Of a DNA stretch of 64,000 bases, positions 1-10,207 are shown piece by piece (the first letter of the stretch is position 1; each line of letters starts with the position of its first letter). The DNA lies in contig NC_092670.1 of the NCBI RefSeq assembly GCF_964355755.1, positions 3,313,001-3,377,000 on the forward strand, read 5' to 3'. Source of the stretch: Antedon mediterranea. Its lineage: Eukaryota; Echinodermata; Crinoidea; Comatulida; Antedonidae. Both the position numbers and the translations under genes were made by a program. The notes beneath the pieces are model-generated. The model was given only the letters and a program-made list of their open reading frames with translations. It made no database searches and was not told the origin of the DNA.

Positions 1-617
1 TCAATCACTTTTATTATGTTGGTTCGGTGGGGTTTGCTATGTTTTTTTGGAGGTTTGCAGGGTTTAGCAATCATTTTTGACCAAAAAATGAAGTTTTACC
101 CCAAAAATAAGTAGTTAACAGTAGAAATTAAATTTTTTTTTTTTTACATGGATATACCCAGTGGGTCATACACTCCATGATTCAATCACTTTTATGTTGG
201 TTCGGTGGGGGGTTGCTATGTTATTTTGGAGGTTTCCAGGGCCGGGTTTGCGGGGGTTTAGCAATACCCTGTTTTTTCCGCCAAATTGGACGCCATATTG
301 GATTCTGGCATGATGATGTCATTGTTATCGACTCGATTTATCAACTACTAGGCCTATGAGAAGTAGTTATTAAAGTAAGCCTCAGCTAATTTTAATCATC
401 ATAACACAACTCCAAGTTAAAAAAAACGTGAATTGGTTTTCCCTATCCCCTATATATAGGTATTTGTGTGTGTTATATAGGCCAAAATTTAAAAGTTCCG
501 TAAAAAATTTTCTCCAAGACCCTGGGATGGGGATTTTTTTTCTGACATTCTATATGGTATACTCTATCAGAAAAAAAAGAAAAAAATTTTCCTAAATTTG
601 TACTGCACCCAGGCTTT
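1..617. repeat. duplicated segment, otherwise no gene seen
   Basis: Bases 1-75 and about 180-255 share TCAATCACTTTTAT(TAT)GTTGGTTCGGTGGGG and the following G-rich stretch, a tandem duplication with a period near 180 bp. The rest is low-complexity A/T DNA without a supported gene. Confidence 0.6.
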
Positions 618-668
618 TGTGACGTTTCATGAGGGGGTCCCCAACTTATGTACGAAAAAAAAATTCGC
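618..668 (+). repeat. about 50 bp dispersed repeat (GTGACGTTTCATGAGGGG...)
   Basis: The same block (GTGACGTTTCATGAGGGG, then TCCCCAACTTATGTACGAAA) occurs at 618-668 and 2646-2697 in direct orientation and at about 9990-10043 inverted. It probably marks the end or insertion context of one element family. Confidence 0.6.
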
Positions 669-2605
669 GTTATAGCAACAAGAAGTGATTACACAACAAG
701 TGCGGTACGATTTCTAGGCCTACTACCTCCGCTGTGGTTGCCGCGTGCGATTTCATGAATAGAATAGCGGCGTTTTGTGTGGATTGTCGAAATAATCAGC
801 CTTTAGTTTATGGTGTTTTTAATATAATGTATTACTAAAGAATTGCGTGTTAAAATTATAGTTTCTATTGATACTATTAGGCCTAATTACTAGTCTCTAA
901 GCCCCTGTATATTCTAGTAGTAGTAGTAGCTGTGTGGGTGTGTGTGACGTAGGTATACAAAAATACATTTTTTATTCTCGTGGGTCTAATCTTCCCATCT
1001 CATGTGCATATACGCGCATTTTTAAAGTTCCTTTGAGTACATGCATATTGTTTGATAATTAAAAAATTACAGTACACAAATTATACACATTCTTTATTCT
1101 TATGTGGGTCTAAGCTTTCTATGGGCTATATCTAATTACTACTTAGTTGAATGTCTTGCCTAGCTGTTGATTAGCCTCGACACATTTTGCATAGTGGACG
1201 TGTGTGTGAAGAAGAGTGCGCGAATATGGAAGGCAATCGCCGCCAAAAATACAAAAGTAAAACAAACAACGTACTTTCACAAACGAACAACGTACTTTCA
1301 CAAACGAACGATCTAAACTAAAACAAAGAACGTGCTTTTACAAACGAACAACCTACTTTCACAAACAAACAACCTACTTTCACAAACGAACGATCTACTT
1401 TCACAAACGAATGAACTAATGTAAAATAAACAACGTACTTTAAAAAACGAACAACGTACTTTAAAAAACGAACAACGTACTTTTACGCGAACAAAGTACT
1501 TTTACGCGAACAACGTATTTTTTACAAACGAACAACGTACATTGATAAACGAACAACCTGCTTTACCAAACGATGTAGATTGCAGAATGAACTATGGACT
1601 CGTCCATTTTTTAAGTCGGGTATAAAAATACCACATGACCTGAGGAAAATAAAATGTTGTTAATAGTGAGCTCTCTATTTTGTGTCTAAGAATATAGAGT
1701 ATACACTATATAACTACATACAGTGTAGCATAGGTAAAATTATGGGACCCGCCTTTATTTTAATTTTTATCATGATGACGTCATCAAAATGAACACGAAG
1801 ATAGCAATTTTGGAAGGAATTTATCTGAGCAACAACATATTAACGTGTAGAAGAATTTGGATGCGTAGAATATAGATGCGCGCTATATATTTTAAATGAA
1901 CTATGACGCAAAAGATAAAAATACGACTTTTATAATTCAACTGGCCATAAAATGATGTCACAACATCCGATACGCAACATTTTTACATGAATTCGTATCT
2001 AGAATTCAACATCTAGAATTCAACATCTTCCAGAAAACATTTCATGAGGGTCACTTTTCCTCCATTTGTCAGGATGAGTTTTGCTTACGCGCGCAAGATA
2101 CAGGCTGCTCGCTTTGAGATCCCTCTAAGGCATATCCTCTTATCGGAACTTTTGCAATTACCCGACTTAAAAAATGGACGAGTCCTTAGTTCATTCGGCA
2201 ATCTACATCGTTTGGTAAAGCAGGTTGTTCGTTTATCAATGTACGTTGTCCGTTTGTAAAAAATACGTTGTTCGCGTAAAAGTAGGTTGTTCGTTTTTTA
2301 AAGTACGTTGTTTGTTTTAAATTTGTTCGTTCGTTTGTGAAAGTAGGTTGTTCGTTTGTAAAAGTACGTTCTTTGTTTTAATTTAGATCGTTCGTTTGTG
2401 AAAGTAGGTTGTTCGTTTGTGAAAGTAGGTTGTTCGTTTGTGAAAGTACGTTGTTTTTTTTACTTTTGTATTTTTGGCGGCGATTGCCTTCCATACGCGA
2501 AGGCAATCACGTGAATTGACCTAGAATCCTAGGCCTATTATTGTAGAAGAATCGTATCGCAGTTGTGTAATCACTTCGTGTTGCTATAACGCTTGGGTGC
2601 ACACG
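655..2605. mobile_element. foldback (inverted-repeat) element with arms of about 20-nt tandem repeats
   Basis: Outer arms (about 661-720 and 2524-2600) are inverted copies around CGTTATAGCAACA...GAAGTGATTACACAA. The inner arms (about 1216-1620 and 2158-2503) start with GGAAGGCAATCGCCGCCAAA and consist of variant repeats AACGAACAACGTACTTTCAC, about 15 on one side, facing an inverted set on the other. The centre (1625-2050) is a separate repeat also present at 42660-43105. No transposase ORF is present, so it is non-autonomous. This architecture matches foldback transposons. Confidence 0.75.
1625..2050 (+). repeat. dispersed repeat, copy 1 (second copy at 42660-43105)
   Basis: The sequence around ACATACAGTGTAGCATAGGT, TGATGACGTCATCAAAATGA and TCTGAGCAACAACATATTAA is repeated in the same orientation at 42660-43105 with moderate divergence. 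TGACGTCA is a CRE-like palindrome kept in both copies, which may be chance. Confidence 0.7.
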
Positions 2606-2796
2606 GAACAACAAATTTAACTGATGAATTATTCATGTTTATTTTGTGACGTTTCATGAGGGGTCCCCAACTTATGTACGAAAAAAAAAATCGCGTGCGA
2701 AGTGTTGTGTTCAGTGTCAAAAATACATCGCCACACTATTTACACCAAAGATCGTATAGCGCCACGTGGCGCTATAGTATCTTTGATTTACACCGT

Positions 2797-2938
2797 TGGG
2801 AACTTTTGCCAGGCCAGACGCGCGTTTCGATCATGTCCACATCGACCTTGTTGATCCGCTTTCACCGTCTGATGGCAACAGCTACCTATTGACATGTATT
2901 GACCGTTTTAAGAGATGGGCAGAAGCCATACCTTTTCC
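2797..2938 (+). pseudogene. Ty3/gypsy integrase catalytic core, 5' fragment
   Basis: In frame it reads RFDHVHIDLVDPLSPSDG and YLLTCIDRFKRWAEAIPF, the first Asp (HIDLV) and the DR(F/Y).RW segment typical of Ty3/gypsy integrases. The coding sequence is cut at 2938 by an insertion and resumes at 5116. Confidence 0.85.
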
Positions 2939-5105
2939 GGGTGTGTAGAAAGCGACGACCTCGAATTGGACGACCCCAACGACCCGGGCGACCTCGAATT
3001 GAACGACCCATAACACGAAGGATTACGGTCGAAGCGGCCGCCAACCAAAGCGGCCGCTAGTTCAATATGATATATGATATCAATATGATGCAAACGTAAA
3101 TTATTAATGATTCGATAATATATAATGTAAATATATTTTTAGTTAGTTATTAATATTAAAATACAAATAAAATTTACATTGATTTATCCGCAGGCAAACT
3201 TAATTATTATAGAAATATAAAGATTTGATAGTACATGATTTGGCTTATATTTATTGGTTTGACCATACACACAGCTGTAACTCAACTCGCCATAGGCCAT
3301 GGCGTTGACAACGACAATCAAAGATTAAAGCGCACATGGCGTTCCATACAAATGACGATATTAAACTGGCGGCCGCTTTGGTTGGCGGCCGCTTCGACCA
3401 TACTCCAACACGAAACCGACGACCCCTATAGCCTAGCCTAGCCTAGGCCTAAGTGTGGCATAACATCCCGAAGCCGAACATAGCCAAAGATCTTTAAACT
3501 ATACCTTATTATATAATACTCGCAAGCAAGCAATTGATTGAAAAAATACAGAAATATCGCCATTTGATACTGATTGTGTCGACACGAACAAACGAAAAGA
3601 TATGGAACGCCAAGAGTGCATCATTAAAACTGCATTCGACATATTAAAAATAAATTAAAAAGAAATAAATATTATACAATACATGGTTAAACCATGGACG
3701 TATAATTACATCTCGTCTTCTTATAACGAACACTATAGGCCTACCAAGCAGCGTAACATGTGCATGGGGGAATATGACCGGTTGGGCCGCCGACAAGTTG
3801 AGCCGCCGGTAATTTCTATGAAACGGCCAGTGCGTCTTTTACGACATTTCGCGTAGTGATAGAGCGGTGTCCTAGTAGGCCCTACATAAGTTCATGGTCT
3901 TTAGGTTTATTGTGTCATGAAAATAAATAATAATTACATACTACAATTTTGTTGGTTTGAAACAGCAAAGGAAAGTAGTCATATTTAATAATTTAATTGT
4001 TTTTAATCTTTCAAGGTAAAAATGCAGTGCACTCCATAATATTTTTCTCGCGTGTATGCCTTCTACCACGTAAAATCACGTTGTCTCTCAGGACTAATAG
4101 AGTATTGATATTCTTCGAATGAGGTTAAATAATTATTATTTTTTATTTACTATCTTTTAATATCATATTTTATTGAATTTTACAATGTTAATACACAAAA
4201 TATTTTACTAAAAAACGGTGATTTTATGCAATTATTTTACTTCAACTGCCGCCTGAGGGGGCAACATGTTTACGTCATTTTTGGCTTAAAACGATCATTT
4301 TCAGTCATGTTTTAGGCCTTATATTTTGGAATCTACAAGTCAGATATTCATAATTATTTCTCTTTAATTATAATATTTAATAATATATACTAAAAACCGT
4401 GATATATAAACTTTGGAATATACATCGTTATATCTAATAAGTAATATAAATAGAACTTCTATTAAATAGAAACGAGCACCGGCGAAAGTAAGCATTTGGC
4501 GTTTCATAGAAAATAACGTTTCTGGCGGCGCCTCAACTTGTCGGCGGCTCAACTTGGCCTAATCCTGCATGGGGAGGGCCATAAGAAAGCTTTACATTTC
4601 ACACATGCATTGTATACGGTCAAACCATGGAGGTATAAAAATATGTTTATACCTCCATGGTCAAACCATGGAGCTGGTCAAACCATGGATATACCTCCAT
4701 GGTCAAACCTTACCTGCCGCTGAAAAAGGGGCCTGGTTTGCCATGTTTATGATATTTCGTGTGCTAATCGAGTCGAATACAGTTTTAATGATGCACTCTT
4801 GGCGTTCCATATCTGTTCGTTTGTTCGTGTCGACACATTCAGTATCAAATGGCGATATTTCTGTATTTTTTCAATCAATTGCTTGCTTGCGAGCTTGCGA
4901 GTATTATATAAGGTATGGTTTAAAGATCTTTGGTTATGTTCGGCTTCGGGATGTTATACCATACTTAGGCCTAGGCTAGGCTAGGCTATTATATAGGGGT
5001 CGTCGGTTTCGTGTTATGGGGGTCGTCCAATTCTAGGTCGTCCAATTCGAGGTCGCCCGGGTTGTTGGGGTCGTCCAATTCGAGGTCGTCGCTTTCTACA
5101 CACCC
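2939..5105. mobile_element. 2.17 kb inverted-repeat element inserted in the integrase, 10-bp TSD
   Basis: The element starts GGGTGTGTAGAAAGCGACGA and ends with its reverse complement. The direct repeat TACCTTTTCC flanks it at 2929-2938 and 5106-5115. Inverted arms extend inward for several hundred bases: 3415-3650 pairs with 4780-5020, and 3776-3830 pairs with 4497-4560. No transposase ORF is supported. A 9-10 bp duplication fits Mutator-like or foldback elements; family assignment is inference. Confidence 0.85.
3020..3406. mobile_element. 387 bp nested inverted-repeat element, 8-bp TSD
   Basis: The terminal inverted repeats contain GGTCGAAGCGGCCGCCAACC (3027 onward, with its complement ending near 3397), including paired GCGGCCGC sites. 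The direct repeat AACACGAA flanks it (3012-3019, 3407-3414). It interrupts the left arm of the 2939-5105 element, whose uninterrupted partner is the right arm. Eight-base duplications occur in hAT and P superfamilies. Confidence 0.75.
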
Positions 5106-5115
5106 TACCTTTTCC

Positions 5116-5320
5116 CGATATTTCGGCAGCAACCGTCGCTAAAGCTTTCGTTTGTAAATGGATGTCCATGTTTGAGGCACCATCGACCATTACTACCGAT
5201 CGTGGCAGCCAGTTTGAATCATCGCTGTTTAATGCGCTAGTGAATTTACTGGATACGAAACGCATACACACTACATCATACCACCCAATAGCCAATGGAT
5301 TAGCCTAGGATACTTCCAGC
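5116..5320 (+). pseudogene. Ty3/gypsy integrase catalytic core, 3' fragment
   Basis: It continues the fragment ending at 2938: AATVAKAFVCKWMSMFEAPS, then ITTDRGSQFESSLFNAL (second catalytic Asp with the DRGSQF motif) and TTSYHPIANG. The final Glu region is absent because similarity stops near 5320, so the copy is dead. Only integrase is present; no RT or LTR was found nearby. Confidence 0.85.
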
Positions 5321-5755
5321 TCTCGACATCGTTTGACTGCTACAATACTCCATTACCGTATTCTAAATAGGGTAAGTAAAGACCGAATTACTTATTCCCT
5401 AAAAAACACAGGTTCTCGTTAGATTACCAGAAGTAAAGCAATTGGTTGGGATGGGCCTGGTTGCGTTTGGAAATACCGTCTGGAAATATGGCGCCGGATG
5501 CTGTTATAGACCAGTGGTGGAATGATGGGAATCGATAGCTAGGATAGGTATGAGTTTGACCATATCTGTACCATGCTGATTGTTGTGTCATTAGGCAAGA
5601 TACTTTACTCTCAATGCCTTGTTCTAATCTAATTCTCAGTTACGCTTGGGATGATAATAACTAGGCATACTACCTTTAATGTGGATGTTTTACACATATA
5701 TGCTATTATTATAATCTTCTAATTAATTATTTGTTTGCTATAATTCGTTCCTGTT
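5321..5755 (+). repeat. possible SINE-like remnant; no gene
   Basis: The segment around 5585-5625 (TTGTGTCATTAGGCAAGATA, then CTTTACTCTCAATGCCTTG) resembles the body of tRNA-derived SINEs seen in marine invertebrates. No clear tRNA head was seen. Confidence 0.3.
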
Positions 5756-5761
5756 ACATAC

Positions 5762-6271
5762 CTTGTGTCAGGCATCTTATCGTTGATGCCAGTCCAATTT
5801 TGTTAAGAATGTTAATAAACTCTTCTTGTCTTTCTTCACAAAGTATTTGTCTTTGTTCCAAGTCTATAATCATACTCCAAGAGTCTTCATAATTCTTTAA
5901 AGGATTGTTGTAGAGTGCATCAATTTTCTTAACAGCAGCCTTTCGTAGTTGGTTTCCAAAATCTGCAATCCAGTGTCGATATGGGGTGAAATTTATAATT
6001 TGTATTTCTTGAACTTCAAAGAAAGATTGTTGGAAAACTTTGATAGCTCCAAACGTTTGGGTTAATTTTATCGTTTCATAAAGTAACTCCAGATTGCCTG
6101 GGGATAAACGTCCTGTTTTCCTCAATGCATTCAGTAGATCTATCGTTGTGTTGGCTTTGTCTCTGTCTGCTACTGAAATTAAATCGTGGTATAAAACCTT
6201 CAGCTGTCTGACGAGGTTGTTTTTATCATACCATTTAGAAAAGTTCATCAAGTCCACATTAAAATCTATTT
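5762..6271 (-). CDS. third tandem death-effector-like exon
   Basis: A 510-nt exon, phase 1-1, with acceptor ttatatttttag and donor CACAAG|GTATGT. The first half has NLVRQLKVLYHDLI, TTIDLLNALRKTGRLSPGNL and ELLYETIKLTQTFG. The second has FTPYRHWIADFGNQL, YEDSWSMIIDLEQRQILCEE and a final helix. It is clearly paralogous to the 28877-29401 exon (shared YETIK.T..FG, YED.W..I.DLE....CEE). If not spliced it ends two codons past the donor (GM, then stop), so it could also be a terminal exon. Its membership of the same gene depends on a 22 kb intron that holds the LINE and the minisatellite. Confidence 0.68.
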
Positions 6272-6779
6272 CTAAAAATATAAAAAGTGGGAAAGAGAGA
6301 AGATTTGAGAAAACATTTTAAAAATTGTCAACGATGCAATACGAAAACACCATTTATTGTTTGTTACCTGCCATGATATCAATTCAGTTTTCTATCTTCA
6401 TTTCTTAAAAGCAAAACTGTTGTTTTACAATAAATGCTGTCAAACCATGCCAGTGTGCTTTTCAGACTACCTCTCCTTTTAAGTTACGTATTATGTTCCT
6501 CTACTTCTGCCTTAAAAAGTTCCCTCTGCTAATCAACAGTTAAAATATTCATTTTCTTCTCAATGGTTAGCTGTTAAGGACAAAATAAATAATTAAGTTC
6601 TCAACAACTAAGTGAACAACAAGGTGAATTAAAAGTATATCTGATAACATAGGCGTTTGCGCTGATCAGAGCATGTAACAATGGTATAATGGACAAAGGT
6701 TAAGTTTATGGTGTATGGCATGATGTATAATCACTAGATAAATACACTTTTAACTTGTATGTGTTTACTTCCATGCTAT

Positions 6780-7050
6780 AGTCACATAGTCAGAGCTATG
6801 GAATTCTCTACCAAATAACATAAAATCAGAACTCCATAATATTTCTTTGGCAACTTTTAAATCTTCACTATAGAAAACATATATGTATTAACCTTTTTGC
6901 CTTCACAATTGTAAATAGTTTCTTTTTGTTTTTTTTTAATTTTAATATCTTATTTTTGTTATAAATATGTTTACTGAACCACTTTGGAATTCAGTACAAT
7001 TGTATTGAAAGTGTATTTCAGTTTAAAGAAAGAACAAAAAAATAAATAAA
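6780..7050 (+). mobile_element. LINE 3' end fragment
   Basis: The sequence encodes ELWNSLPNNIKSELHNISLA and then a stop, the W-N-x-LP motif found at the C-terminus of CR1/jockey-type LINE ORF2. The 3' UTR (GAACCACTTTGGAA..CAGTA, TTGTATTGAAAGTGTATTTC) ends in an AATAAATAAATAA tail. The same 3' UTR is present at 54690-55200. Confidence 0.7.
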
Positions 7051-7635
7051 TAATTTAAGAGCAGTTGTCTATAAATATCGACGGTGGCCAAGTAAAAAAA
7101 AATAGATTTTCTTTAAAATTTGCGCAATGAAAGAGGTTTGGTTGAAACATGCACGCACAGATAAAATTATTTTTGATATCTGTATCTTGTTGCCATAGTA
7201 AGGGCCATTTTAAAAATTACAGCATTTTCTTGTAATTTTTCCTATTATTTCACTGTCAAATATGGTAAACGTTGATTTCAATAACTCTTACACGGATTGT
7301 TGAAATTTAATTTAATTTTCAATAAAAGATGATGAAAGGCAAAAATTGTTGGTTGGGCATGGGAATGGACCGTAGCATTTATTTTCAATAGGGGTGTTTT
7401 TACTTGTGGTAAAAAACAACGTCTATGGTCACACTTGAATTGCGTTGTTCTTGATTATATATATTCTATGGACCTTGTGTGAGTGGATAAAAGGCAAACA
7501 AACTTTCGGGAATACATTTTTGTTATACTGATGTTTATAATTGTACTTTTGCTTAATGCTAAAAAATATTGTTGACCCCCGAGGACGATCAAACATTGAT
7601 AGAAACGTCGAACTCAACAGTTCTTTTCAGAATGC
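7051..7635. other. no supported feature
   Basis: A/T-rich DNA without a recognisable gene or repeat. Short ORFs here show no domain. Confidence 0.4.
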
Positions 7636-7899
7636 TAGAAGTTACTTCTACCGTATTTATCCAAATAAACGCACCGGGCATTTATTGTTCAGAGGGTTTT
7701 TAGGTGAAGGGGTGTTTATTCTGTGGAGGTGTTAATTGTTGGTGTGTGTAATATGGTAACATGTATAATCAAATAAATACACTCTAGGTATAAAAAAAAT
7801 ACAACACAATTAATATCATAATGAGAATAACTGGATTAAGCCTCATTCTATCCGGGTGCAAGTACAATCATGATATTGAAAAGGTACAGTATCAGAGAC

Positions 7900-8640
7900 A
7901 ACTACACCAATTCATTGTCATCATTCCGTATGACACTGTTGCATAATATTTTTGAATGTCTGTTCCCAGTGTACATAATAAAACAATATATCGTAACAAA
8001 TTTTTTTTCTACAATATAAAAATTCCCCTGTCCGTGTAGTGCTTGTGGAACATCAGCGTACTGTAGCTGTACCACTTTGTGCAGGATGTCAACAAGTTCG
8101 GGTAGTTTTTTTGGTTGCCAATTAATTGCCAATTTCAATGTGATTAATACTTTCACAATTATTGTTTGTCCATTTTTTTTGGAATTACCGTTTCTTTGCG
8201 GCGGGGAGAGAACACTTTTTCTTTTATAGTGGGTAGAAGTGTATTTCTAAAATGGTTTAAGAAACCAGGTGCTAATTGGTTTAAGTAGATTTCTATATCA
8301 AGGGCTTTCCTCTGTCACTTTCGGTATTGATAATTATCCGCAAATCATATTCACTATCCTGTTTCGTTGTTCTTTGCTAACCCCTTCTTTGTCCCTCAGG
8401 AATTGTATGATGTTTTCTTTTATATGCCGTGTGCATGATACATGATGGGACGAAGGAAAACAAAATTTTATTGCCTTTACCAGTGCTTTCCCTTGGTCAG
8501 AACCAATAATTTGTCATCGGCCAGATGCACTTCAGACTCTAAATCCCTTGCATTTAAATTCCCTTTTAGATGCACAAAGAAATCTAGAAAGGTCTCATAT
8601 AACCCATCCCAGTGCAAGAACATAGGCCCAATAAATATCG
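7900..8640 (-). pseudogene. decayed MULE-type transposase
   Basis: Read on the minus strand, pieces in different frames match the MULE transposase family that is common in marine invertebrates: PIFIGPMFLHWDGLYETFLD, then SHHVSCTRHIKENIIQFL, then NNNCESINH and WQPKKLPELVDILHKVVQLQ followed by a YADV..ALHGQGN segment. Several frameshifts and stops separate them. Family assignment rests on the CTRH.KEN and NN.CES.NH motifs and remains tentative. Confidence 0.6.
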
Positions 8641-8649
8641 GGTGTTGCT

Positions 8650-9190
8650 TTGTATATTATTATTAATAAGGTACTATTATATTATAATAATAAAATAATA
8701 AGAAATAATTTAAGCAACTATGATTTATTTAAAAATAATCCAAACTTAAACTCCATAACTCTATACCTTTACATTTGTTTTGTATTAAATTTTATCACAT
8801 CTATGAATTAAACTCAATCGAGGCAACCTAAATATGTTATCATTTTCATTCGGGAACACATAATAACTTAAAAGATTTGGTTACCCCAATATTATTTTAG
8901 GCAATAAAACTTTTATAAATATCGCTAAATTAATTTTGAAAATGAGAGACGCCCAGTTTCACTCCATTTTGTTTACTGTTAGACTATTAAAAGCGAGGAG
9001 GTGCGTGATTAAATGGGAAATCTCATTAGCCGCCGTAAATGGCAACTTATAGTAGTTACGTATAAAACGAACTGACAAGGGTCTATATAAAGCAGCTTTC
9101 CGCTAACTTCGCAGCCCAAAACTTTTGACTGACCTCTCTTTTCTTTATTCCACCCGTAGTATATATATTATAATTAAGTATCATATTTTG
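8650..9190. other. no gene seen
   Basis: A/T-rich stretch without supported features. Confidence 0.35.
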
Positions 9191-9195
9191 TAATT

Positions 9196-9510
9196 AGATG
9201 TTTTGCCCTACTCTGACGTAATTTGTACTTTATACTAAGTAGATTTAAGAATACTTGCGAAAAAATTTGCAAGTAGTTCTCGGGTGGGACTCAAACCCAC
9301 GACCTCCAGATCACTAGCCTGGCATTCAGACCTCTAGACCACCGAGCTTGCGCTGATGGCTAGTGGTTAGATTTGAGCCCAAGTAAGCAGCGGGTACTGC
9401 ACCAACAGGATTGTAATTGTAGTTTTTGCGTCAGGGAGTTGAGTATTTAGATGTTTTGCCCTACTCTGACGTAAGTGTAGTAAGTAAGTAGTTCTCGGGT
9501 GGGACTCGAA
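9196..9510. repeat. duplicated block containing tRNA-like sequence
   Basis: AGATGTTTTGCCCTACTCTG occurs at 9198 and 9450, and AGTAGTTCTCGGGTGGGACT at 9272 and 9490. A segment of about 250 bp has therefore been duplicated, the second copy being truncated inside the tRNA-like part. Confidence 0.6.
9277..9348 (-). repeat. tRNA-like sequence (Thr-AGT-like), probably a SINE head
   Basis: Minus strand: an A-box-like TGGTCTAGAGG, a 5-bp anticodon stem CCAGG/TCTGG with loop CTAGTGA (anticodon AGT), and a perfect T arm GTGGG-TTTGAGT-CCCAC. The acceptor stem pairs at only five of seven positions and the D arm is poor, so this is probably a tRNA-derived repeat rather than a working gene. Confidence 0.5.
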
Positions 9511-9516
9511 TACCTC

Positions 9517-9848
9517 AAATAGTACAGATCGTATTATCGGCTTCACGTACTAGGCTAGACCTAGCCTAAATCATTTTTTTTCATGGGTGAGAGCCATTCT
9601 GACTAGTGATTCAATGCCACGATGGCTACGTTAAAACAATGGGGCCCATCATGGGCCTAGCTAGCCTACTACTAAACGATTGGCCCATAAATAACAAAGA
9701 TTCCAAACCCATCTTATCAACCAAACTCCTAAACAATCTAAACCTAAAACGTTCTACAAAATCGGCTGTAAGTATTGAGGCAAAACAAGGTCCGATCGCT
9801 GTCCGCACGTATGGTGTCCCGATCGTCTAAGTAGGCCTAAAATAGGGT
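9517..9848. repeat. 330 bp dispersed repeat, copy 1
   Basis: Nearly identical to 58058-58396, including GTACAGATCGTATTAT, CACGATGGCTACGTTAAAAC and AAACAAGGTCCGATCG. A minus-strand ORF (RTAIGPCFASI.TADFVE) is open in both copies, but no domain is recognised. At 58 kb the repeat lies inside a TTAA-flanked element, so it may be part of that family. Confidence 0.75.
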
Positions 9849-9854
9849 TCTAGG

Positions 9855-9992
9855 ACACCTACCCCCTAGACAGTTACCCCCTAGACAGTTATCCCCCGGA
9901 TGTTTACCACCCGGACAACTACCCCCCGGACAACAACTCCCCGGACAACTACCCCCTTAGGACAACTACCCCCTTAGGATAACAACCCCCGG
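9855..9992 (+). repeat. C-rich tandem repeat, about 17-19 bp units
   Basis: Variants of ACAACTACCCCC(CC)GG and ACCCCCTAGACAGTT are repeated about eight times. No other function is visible. Confidence 0.7.
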
Positions 9993-10127
9993 ACGCGATA
10001 TTTCTTTTCGTACATAAGTTGAGGACCCCTCGTGAAACGTCACAAAATAAACATGAATATTCATTAGTTATATCCATAAGGTGTGACGTAAGAATCGAGC
10101 TAACTACAATTCGCTAATGTAAACGAT

Positions 10128-10207
10128 TTCTGTCGAGCCGTCTGTGTAGTCGAGTGAATAACACTATGGACTTTACGTGTCGATGTATGGGGTTCGACTC
10201 CCATGAG
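10128..10207 (+). repeat. tRNA-like SINE head
   Basis: TGTAGTCGAGTGAATAACAC resembles an A box and GGGGTTCGACTCCC is a good B box, spaced as in a tRNA. The anticodon arm is not convincing, so a tRNA-derived SINE fragment is more likely. Confidence 0.4.

Noticed and set aside
4569-4979. 136-codon plus-strand ORF
   Set aside because: It lies entirely in the inverted arm of the 2939-5105 element, and its mirror arm has no equivalent open frame.
5014-5295. 93-codon minus-strand ORF with RIGRP repeats
   Set aside because: It is antisense to the terminal repeat and to the integrase fragment, which has clear motifs on the plus strand.
9277-9348. Functional tRNA-Thr(AGT) gene
   Set aside because: The T arm and anticodon arm are good, but the acceptor stem mispairs, the D arm is poor, and a truncated second copy lies 200 bp away. 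It behaves as a repeat.
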